Source: Bacteroidota bacterium
GTDB lineage: Bacteria > Bacteroidota > Bacteroidia > Chitinophagales > Chitinophagaceae
Direction of reading: 5' to 3'
DNA: 20,705 nucleotides
Assembly: GCA_023418315.1 (NCBI GenBank)
Contig: JAEZZY010000035.1
Location: 1-20,705 of the forward strand
Shown: in pieces, positions 15,357 through 20,705 of the stretch
Layout of the letters: every line of letters starts with the position of its first letter
How positions within the stretch are numbered: the stretch's first letter is position 1
Made by a program: the position numbers and the translations under genes
Notes under the pieces: generated by a model
What the model saw: only the letters and a program-made list of their open reading frames with translations
What the model was told of the DNA's origin: nothing
The model's database searches: none

Positions 15357-16514
15357 CTAACTAAATGCGTCCTTTATTTTATCAAAGATGCTCTTGTCTT
15401 CTTTATCGGTTTTGGCTTGCACACCTGGCTGGAAATTGGGTGAATTTTTCAGTTTTTCCAGCATTTCTTTTTCCTCGTTGGTGAGGTGTTGCGGCGACCA
15501 TACGTTTATCTCTACCAGTTGGTCTCCTTTTTCATAGGATTGAAAAGCGGGAAATCCTTTTCCTTTAAGCCGGAATACTTTTCCGCTGTGCGTACCGGCG
15601 GGCACTTTTATTTTTGCTTTTCCGTCTATGGTAGGCACTTCCACTTGTGTGCCCAATACGGTTTCGGGGAAGGAGAGGTGGAGCCGGTAAAGCACATCCA
15701 GATCGTTGCGGCTAAGCTCGGGATGTTTTTCTTCTTCTACCAGCAAGAGCAAATCTCCGGGATAGCCGCCGCGTTCTCCGGCGTTTCCTTTTCCCGTCAT
15801 GCTGAGCTGCATCCCGTCTTGCACGCCGGCGGGTATATCCAGCGTGAGGGTTTCTTCTCCATATACCCTGCCTTCTCCTTTACAATTGCCGCATTTGGCG
15901 GTTATCTGTGTTCCTTCGCCATGGCAAGTAGGGCAGGTGGTTACGGTTTGCATTTGTCCGAGGAAGGTCTGTTGCACCCTTCTCACTTGTCCGGATCCGC
16001 CGCAGGAGCCGCAGGTTTGCACGGAGTTTCTGTCTTTAGCGCCGGTGCCGTTGCATACATCGCAGCTTACGTGTTTTTTTACTTTTATTTTTTTCTGTGC
16101 GCCATGGGCGATATCGGCATAGTTCATTTTCAGCTTCACACGCAGGTTGGATCCGCGGGTGCCTTGTCTTCTGCCGCCGTTTTGCCTGCCGCCGCCAAAG
16201 AAACTGCCAAACATGTCGTCTCCGAAAATATCCCCGAAATTGGAGAAAATATCCTCCATGCTCGGGCCTCTGCCGCCGCCTGCCGCACCGCCTACGCCTG
16301 CATGACCAAATCGGTCGTAACGGGCTTTTTTATCGGCATTGCTGAGTACATCGTAGGCTTCCGCCGCTTCTTTGAATTTTTCCTCGGCGGCTGCATCACC
16401 GGGATTGCGGTCGGGGTGATATTGCATAGCCACTTTGCGATAGGCTTTTTTTATTTCATCGGCACCGGCGCTTTTCGATACGCCCAGCACTTCATAATAA
16501 TCTCTTTTTGACAT
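15357..16514 (-). CDS. dnaJ: molecular chaperone DnaJ (Hsp40)
   Basis: The co-chaperone that brings unfolded proteins to DnaK and stimulates its ATPase. All class I features are present in 385 residues: J domain with HPD at 33-35, a glycine/phenylalanine-rich linker (GGAAGGGRGPSMEDIFSNFG and onward), then four zinc-finger repeats CDVCNGTG, CGSCGGSG, CPTCHGEG and CGNCKGEG. The C-terminal substrate-binding domains follow, ending in a charged tail. The length is typical. It begins 43 bases after grpE on the same strand and is very probably co-transcribed with it. dnaK itself is not in the window. Confidence 0.96.
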   Translation of the reverse strand: MSKRDYYEVLGVSKSAGADEIKKAYRKVAMQYHPDRNPGDAAAEEKFKEAAEAYDVLSNADKKARYDRFGHAGVGGAAGGGRGPSMEDIFSNFGDIFGDDMFGSFFGGGRQNGGRRQGTRGSNLRVKLKMNYADIAHGAQKKIKVKKHVSCDVCNGTGAKDRNSVQTCGSCGGSGQVRRVQQTFLGQMQTVTTCPTCHGEGTQITAKCGNCKGEGRVYGEETLTLDIPAGVQDGMQLSMTGKGNAGERGGYPGDLLLLVEEEKHPELSRNDLDVLYRLHLSFPETVLGTQVEVPTIDGKAKIKVPAGTHSGKVFRLKGKGFPAFQSYEKGDQLVEINVWSPQHLTNEEKEMLEKLKNSPNFQPGVQAKTDKEDKSIFDKIKDAFS

Positions 16515-16557
16515 GGTGGGATAAGTTGTTAATGTCCTTCGAAATAGGCAAGTAGGA

Positions 16558-17190
16558 TTATTTCCCTACTACCACTTTCGCATGACGTATAATTTTGTCG
16601 TTCAAATAATAACCCGGCTCTATTTCATCCATCACTTTACCCTGCATTTTTTCATCGCCGGCCGGTATTTCGGTAATGGCTTCGTGCAGATCCGCATCAA
16701 AATCCTGATGCAGGCTTTCCATTTTTTTGAGTCCTTTTTGTTGTAAGCTGAGACGCAGTTTATTAAACACCAAGATAACGCCCTCTTTGATATTTTCGGC
16801 GTCGTTTGATTTTTCCATTTGCCTGGTAGCTCTATCCATATCATCCAATACGGATAGCAGGTCTTGTATCACATCTTTGCCGGCTGTTTGGCGGAGTTCT
16901 TCTTTTTCTCTGGCGTTGCGGCGTTTAAAATTGTCAAATTCAGCCATCAACCGCAGGTATTTATCTTTCATATCCGCCAGTTCTGCTTGTATTTTTTCAG
17001 CAGCATCGCCGGTTTCAGGTTCTATTTCATCGTTCAGGTGTCCGGTGCCGGGTAGGCTGTCGTCGGTATTCAACTCCCTTGCTATTTGGTCTTCTACGGA
17101 TTCGGGCTGAGATGCCAACTTGTCTTTTTCCTGTTCTTCGTTCATGTTCATTTTATCGTTCATGCTCTTTTTAAATTTGAAAAAACCCAT
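16558..17190 (-). CDS. grpE: nucleotide exchange factor GrpE
   Basis: Releases ADP from DnaK. From the ATG at 17190 the protein has 210 residues; an ATG at 17163 (MNDKMNMNEEQ) would remove nine and is a real alternative, since neither has a clear ribosome binding site. The N-terminal 55 residues are acidic and disordered. A long coiled-coil helix follows (AEKIQAELADMKDKYLRLMAEFDNFKRR), and then the beta domain, with HQDFDADLHEAI and the end GYYLNDKIIRHAKVVVGK. It is the first gene of a grpE-dnaJ pair. The 126 bases upstream contain the perfect palindrome GACAAATTGTC at 17262-17272, a possible regulatory site. Confidence 0.95.
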   Translation of the reverse strand: MGFFKFKKSMNDKMNMNEEQEKDKLASQPESVEDQIARELNTDDSLPGTGHLNDEIEPETGDAAEKIQAELADMKDKYLRLMAEFDNFKRRNAREKEELRQTAGKDVIQDLLSVLDDMDRATRQMEKSNDAENIKEGVILVFNKLRLSLQQKGLKKMESLHQDFDADLHEAITEIPAGDEKMQGKVMDEIEPGYYLNDKIIRHAKVVVGK

Positions 17191-17302
17191 AAATGCTACC
17201 CACTGGGCAGTTAAAATTCAATGTGAGTTATAGTCAATTAGTTTGCCACATTGCCGATTAGGACAAATTGTCGCAATAGCACAGACAGCTTTTTCATCGT
17301 TT

Positions 17303-17320
17303 ATAGGCGCTGCCGCCTAT
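17303..17320 (-). terminator. hairpin overlapping the GNAT gene stop codon
   Basis: On the minus strand ATAGGCG (17320-17314) pairs perfectly with CGCCTAT (17309-17303) across a GCAG tetraloop. The left arm includes the TAG stop. No T-run follows, so it may protect the mRNA end rather than terminate. Confidence 0.4.
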
Positions 17321-18261
17321 CGAATCCATTCTTTGAGTTTCCATAGCTTAGAACGGTTGGCTGTTGCCTGAAGATACGTTTTTCGTTCGCCGCCGAAGCT
17401 TCTGAAAAACGGTTCTATTCCTTTGTCCATGCTTCCTTCAAAATCAAAAATCCTTAACCCTAACTCTTTTGCTTTTTTTATAGCATCCCAAATCAAAAGA
17501 GCTACGGCACCATTGTGCGGTGTCTGGGGATTTTTGGCAGTGAGCAGGAGATACATTTTCTCTGCATCATAGGCGGCAAACAACATGGCTGTCGTTTCAC
17601 CCTGTGTGTTTACGGCTTTTGTGGTATAAGCACAGTTTTTCTTTTGCGCAGTGGTAAAGAGTTTTTTAAAAAAAGCCTGCGTATAGGGATATTTTTCCCC
17701 TTTTCGCTCCAGCGTATGTTTGTGAAGCAGGTAAAACATTTCGTAGGCTTCATAGGCAGGAGTGATGGTCAGTTCCCGCTCTGCCTGGCGAATGGCGTAT
17801 CGTTGCTTGCTTGCTATGTTTTTCCAGATATCGTTTTCTTCACCGGTTACATCCACATAGTAGGTAATGCGCTGCGTATGGGCGATGCCATGTTGGTGAA
17901 ATACGATAAAATGAGGAAAATCAGGCACTGTTTGCACCTGTAAAAAATCCCATTCGGGAAGCTGTGCCAAAAGCGTTGCTACTAATTTCTCTTCCTGTTG
18001 TTCTTTTTTCTTTTCGGAAAGATTCTTAGGGAGAAAAAACAAGGGACCTAAATAAGGAGTGAGCAAGGGATTGCGAATGAGGCTTACACCTATTTTTTTC
18101 TCTATCGTATAGGGCCACACTGCTTGCAGGTTTCCGTCTTTTTCCACACATACCGCATTCCATTCCTTACTGACCATATCCAGCCAAAACGGGCGGAAGA
18201 ACAGCGGCAAAGGAGTTTGCTCGGAAAATGCTATATATCGTTTTTTGCTCTCGTTCGTCAT
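17317..18261 (-). CDS. GNAT/FemAB-like acyltransferase domain protein
   Basis: A 314-residue protein of the BioF2/FemAB-like branch of the GNAT fold (Acetyltransf_6 type). The best family signs are the central segment SKQRYAIRQAERELTIT and the C-terminal acceptor part, with AVALLIWDAIKKAKELGLRI and then DFEGSMDKGIEPFFRSFGG. Such proteins transfer acyl or aminoacyl groups, some to cell-wall or lipid precursors; the substrate here is unknown. The start is ATG 18261, whose ATGA overlaps the stop of the permease gene. Longer in-frame starts lie inside that gene and are rejected. Translational coupling with the permease suggests a shared envelope-related job, but that is inference. Confidence 0.75.
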   Translation of the reverse strand: MTNESKKRYIAFSEQTPLPLFFRPFWLDMVSKEWNAVCVEKDGNLQAVWPYTIEKKIGVSLIRNPLLTPYLGPLFFLPKNLSEKKKEQQEEKLVATLLAQLPEWDFLQVQTVPDFPHFIVFHQHGIAHTQRITYYVDVTGEENDIWKNIASKQRYAIRQAERELTITPAYEAYEMFYLLHKHTLERKGEKYPYTQAFFKKLFTTAQKKNCAYTTKAVNTQGETTAMLFAAYDAEKMYLLLTAKNPQTPHNGAVALLIWDAIKKAKELGLRIFDFEGSMDKGIEPFFRSFGGERKTYLQATANRSKLWKLKEWIR

Positions 18262-19481
18262 TTGAATTGAAGAATCCGCACCGGTTGTATGGTACGAATA
18301 TACAATGCCGGCAGCCACATAAACAAGATGCAACATGCCAGCGTGGCCGCATCTATCAGCAGAATCGTGGGTAGGTCAATGCGTACGGGTACTTGTTTCA
18401 TATAATACGTGCTTTCATCCAGGCGAAGAAAACCGGTTTGTTGTTGTAAAAAGCAAATGCCCAAAGCAAGGATATTTCCCAGCAAAATACCCGTGGCGGC
18501 AATGATGAGGGAATGATAAATGAAAATGCGCGGAATGCGGCTCATGCCCATAGATTTCAAAATGCCGATCATCCGTGCCTGTTCTACGATGATGATGACA
18601 GTAGCTACGGCGAGGTTGATGATGGCTACGATTGCCATAATAATCAGCACGATCTGGGCATTGATATTTTGCAACTCCAGCCAGTCGAAAATAGTAGCAT
18701 ACACTTCCTTCATTGTATAGGAATGAAGCGGTGCATCCAGATAGTCCTGAAAAATGCGGTCAGCTACGGCATCCATATAGTGGTAGTCGTCCAGATCCAC
18801 CTGATAGCCGTTAATCTCATCCGGTTGCCATCCGTTGATTCGTTGCAGCATCCGCAGGTCGCAAAGGGCATAGTCTTTATCCACTTCCACCATGCCGGTA
18901 TGGAATACGCCGGCTACCGTTACCTTCCGAATGCGCGGTGCCGTGCTTCCTCTTTCTATAAAATAAAGCTGTAGTTCCTCTCCGGGCGCAATATTCAGCT
19001 TATCGGCGGTGGATTGGGAAAGGATGATTTGCTTCGCATAACTTGAATCTCCAAAATCTATTTTATTCCCTTTCCATTCCATTTTTTCAGGAAAACTATA
19101 GGCGGCGGATATGCCTTTGAGTTTGATGCCTTCCATATCCTGCGCGGTTTTCAGAATGGCGGGTCTTATGATAAAAGGCTGAGCTTGCCGCACGTGGGGC
19201 AGCGCATTTATCTGACCGGTTAACTGCGCATCATAGCGAATGGGTTGGGTGAGGCTAAAATCGGAAGCATTTTCGGAATAATCCGTTACCACCACATGCC
19301 CCCAGAAGCTGAATATTTTTTCTCTTATTTCATATTTAAAACCCTGAATAAAGGCTACCGCCAGCACCATTACGGCTACGCTTACTGCGGTAGCGGCTAT
19401 AGCCAGTCGTACGATAAAGGAAGAAAAACCACCTTGCCGCCGGCTAAAACTTCGTCGGGCTATGAAAAAAGGAAGATTCAA
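18258..19481 (-). CDS. FtsX/LolC-family ABC transporter permease
   Basis: A 407-residue permease of the MacB/FtsX type, most like the lipoprotein-releasing system LolC/LolE. One transmembrane helix near residues 24-46 is followed by a large periplasmic domain (about 47-270). Three helices come at the end: one about 275-300 with IVLIIMAIVAIINLAVATVI, one about 320-345, and one about 370-392. The loop after the first of these has ARMIGILKSMGMS, the usual coupling segment. The start is a TTG at 19481, which gives MNLPFFIARR, the standard opening of Bacteroidetes LolC-like proteins; no better codon is near. The ATPase partner is not encoded here. The GNAT gene overlaps its end by ATGA. Confidence 0.88.
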   Translation of the reverse strand: MNLPFFIARRSFSRRQGGFSSFIVRLAIAATAVSVAVMVLAVAFIQGFKYEIREKIFSFWGHVVVTDYSENASDFSLTQPIRYDAQLTGQINALPHVRQAQPFIIRPAILKTAQDMEGIKLKGISAAYSFPEKMEWKGNKIDFGDSSYAKQIILSQSTADKLNIAPGEELQLYFIERGSTAPRIRKVTVAGVFHTGMVEVDKDYALCDLRMLQRINGWQPDEINGYQVDLDDYHYMDAVADRIFQDYLDAPLHSYTMKEVYATIFDWLELQNINAQIVLIIMAIVAIINLAVATVIIIVEQARMIGILKSMGMSRIPRIFIYHSLIIAATGILLGNILALGICFLQQQTGFLRLDESTYYMKQVPVRIDLPTILLIDAATLACCILFMWLPALYIRTIQPVRILQFK

Positions 19482-19585
19482 GACGGGGTAAAAATAACGA
19501 TGAAAATTGAGATGAGCTTTATCCTCTTTTATCTTCGTGTATTACTATTTGTATTGTGGATAAAGCGTGCGATAGACTTGCTGTA

Positions 19586-20512
19586 TCATCCGCTGTTTTG
19601 CAAAACTCTTGGCAGCGATGACTTCGTTTTTGGGTGAAAGTTTAGTTCTGCGTTATAGTCAGTTTTTGGCTCCTCGGCAAGGAATAATTCAAGTTCTTTT
19701 TTGTCATTGAAACCTCCAATTTTTTGTTTGTACGTTGCCGATATTTTTGGATTTTCTATTTCTAATTTTCTGTTTTTGCTTATAATCAAAAAATCTTCTT
19801 CTTGGTCAATTCCTAAATAGCGCCTATTTGTTAGATTAGCAGCTATTCCTGTTGTGGAGCTTCCTGCAAATGGATCTAAAATCCAACCGTTAGGTTTTGT
19901 AGAAGCCAAAATTAAACGGGTTAAAACCGACAACGGTTTTTGTGTTGGATGTTTTCCACAAGATTTTTCCCAAGCTGCAATTGCCGGTAACTTCCAAACA
20001 TCTTTCATTTGTTTGTCGCCATTTAATTGCTTCATTAGTTCATAATTGAAATAATGAGGAACTTTTTGGCTCTTTCTTGCCCAAATTATTTGTTCAGTTG
20101 AATAAGTAAAATATCTGCACGAAAAATTTGGTGGTGGATTTGTTTTTTCCCAAGTGACTACATTCAGAATTTTAAAACCTATTTCATTTAGAATTTGCCC
20201 GACCGAAAAAATATTGTGCATTGTTCCGCTAATCCAAATGGTAGCGTCTTCTTTCATTTTATCACGAACTAACGAAAGCCATTTTCTGTTGAAATCGTTG
20301 ATAAATTCAAAGCCTTTGGATTTGTCCCATTTTCCTTTGTTTACACTTACAATTTGTCCGCTTTGAATTGACAAACCATTATTAGAAAGAAAATAGGGTG
20401 GATCTGCAAAAACCATATCAAACTTATGTTCAAATTGGGGCAACAAGTTCATCGTATCTCCGTGAAGAAGATAGAAATCTTTGTCGTCAGATTTGAAATA
20501 AGGTTTAAGCAT
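19586..20512 (-). CDS. DpnA-like N6-adenine DNA methyltransferase
   Basis: A beta-class amino-methyltransferase that transfers a methyl group from SAM to adenine in DNA. The catalytic motif IV, DPPY, is at 37-40, ahead of the SAM motif I DPFAGSSTTG at 213-222, with KHPTQKP (motif X) at 187-193. That order defines the beta class. Long stretches (ADPPYFLSNNGLS, KTNPPPNFSCRYFTYSTEQIIWARK, QMKDVWKLP) resemble M.DpnIIB (DpnA), which methylates GATC; the target here is therefore possibly GATC, unproven. The last 60 residues are extra and lysine-rich. The gene is AT-rich, and its start overlaps the tail of a truncated upstream frame by eight bases (ATGCTTAA). No restriction enzyme gene is seen in the window. 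Confidence 0.9.
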   Translation of the reverse strand: MLKPYFKSDDKDFYLLHGDTMNLLPQFEHKFDMVFADPPYFLSNNGLSIQSGQIVSVNKGKWDKSKGFEFINDFNRKWLSLVRDKMKEDATIWISGTMHNIFSVGQILNEIGFKILNVVTWEKTNPPPNFSCRYFTYSTEQIIWARKSQKVPHYFNYELMKQLNGDKQMKDVWKLPAIAAWEKSCGKHPTQKPLSVLTRLILASTKPNGWILDPFAGSSTTGIAANLTNRRYLGIDQEEDFLIISKNRKLEIENPKISATYKQKIGGFNDKKELELFLAEEPKTDYNAELNFHPKTKSSLPRVLQNSG

Positions 20513-20612
20513 TGAGCAAAATAAATTCCTTTTTAAACTCTCCTAAATTAAGAAAAATACTCTTATCATTAAATCCTTCTTTGAGATCCTCCCATTTATT
20601 GGACAGGCATAA
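20505..20612 (-). pseudogene. possible 3' fragment of a gene upstream of the methyltransferase
   Basis: A 35-codon frame, too short to be listed by itself, reads as protein-like: NKWEDLKEGFNDKSIF, then LNLGEFKKEFILLNA and stop. It is closed on the left by TAA at 20613-20615 and ends in TAA at 20505-20507, overlapping the methyltransferase ATG. Stop-start overlap is typical of paired genes in restriction-modification operons, so this may be what remains of a partner gene. The identity is unknown. Confidence 0.3.
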
Positions 20613-20705
20613 TTAGAGATTCAGGGCGTTTTTGCATTCTTAACCTGCAAGCAGGATAATGCTTTTTCTGATGCAGTTGAGCAAAGGTTCTCTGTTGCAA
20701 AAGGC
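20613..20705 (+). pseudogene. possible transposase fragment at the right edge
   Basis: From 20613 to the window end the plus strand has an open frame containing KQDNAFSDAVEQRFSVAKG. The VEQRFSVAKG part resembles the VEGKFG-x-GKR segment near the C-terminus of IS1182-type transposases. The frame has no start here and is preceded by TAA at 20610-20612, so it would be 5'-truncated. Recognition is weak. Confidence 0.2.

Noticed and set aside
15486..16511. A 341-codon plus-strand frame opposite dnaJ.
   Set aside because: dnaJ on the other strand is complete and unmistakable; the plus frame is an antisense shadow.

Overview
The window reads as chromosomal DNA of a Bacteroidetes bacterium, probably close to Chitinophagaceae (inference from gene types, not from a search). 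The evidence is a type IX secretion type B sorting domain (CHU_C), a DPP-IV-like S9 peptidase with a signal peptide, a two-lipoyl E2 subunit, few clear Shine-Dalgarno sites, and several perfect copies of the Bacteroidetes -7 promoter element TAnnTTTG shortly upstream of starts.

Layout. 1-780: an AT-rich patch with two small minus-strand genes of unknown function, possibly the remnant of a toxin tail plus its membrane immunity protein. 887-2665: a peroxiredoxin and an HI0933-family flavoprotein, both plus strand. 2794-4904: a secreted repeat protein of the type IX system, broken by a frame change near 3670-3680. 5041-5697: a membrane-anchored TPR protein. 5698-8828 (minus): a PabA/TrpG-type amidotransferase, a DPP-IV-like peptidase and ClpS. 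8829-11460: a second AT-rich patch with an orphan membrane protein, an arsR-arsM arsenic methylation pair with two matching operator palindromes, and a tiny membrane protein. 11523-19481 (minus): housekeeping genes in the order lolC-like permease, GNAT protein, grpE, dnaJ, dnaX and pyruvate dehydrogenase E2. 19586-20705: a third AT-rich patch with a DpnA-like adenine methyltransferase, the tail of a lost upstream gene, and possibly a transposase fragment running off the right edge.

How genes work together. GrpE and DnaJ are the DnaK co-chaperones. The permease and the GNAT protein overlap by ATGA and are almost certainly co-transcribed. ArsR very likely represses both itself and arsM.

The most interesting observation is in dnaX. 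A run of ten A residues falls where the clamp-loader core ends, and both alternative frames stop within a few codons. This is the arrangement expected if transcriptional slippage or frameshifting makes a short gamma-like subunit besides full-length tau. No rRNA, tRNA or CRISPR array was seen, and no stretch over 300 bases lacks a gene.
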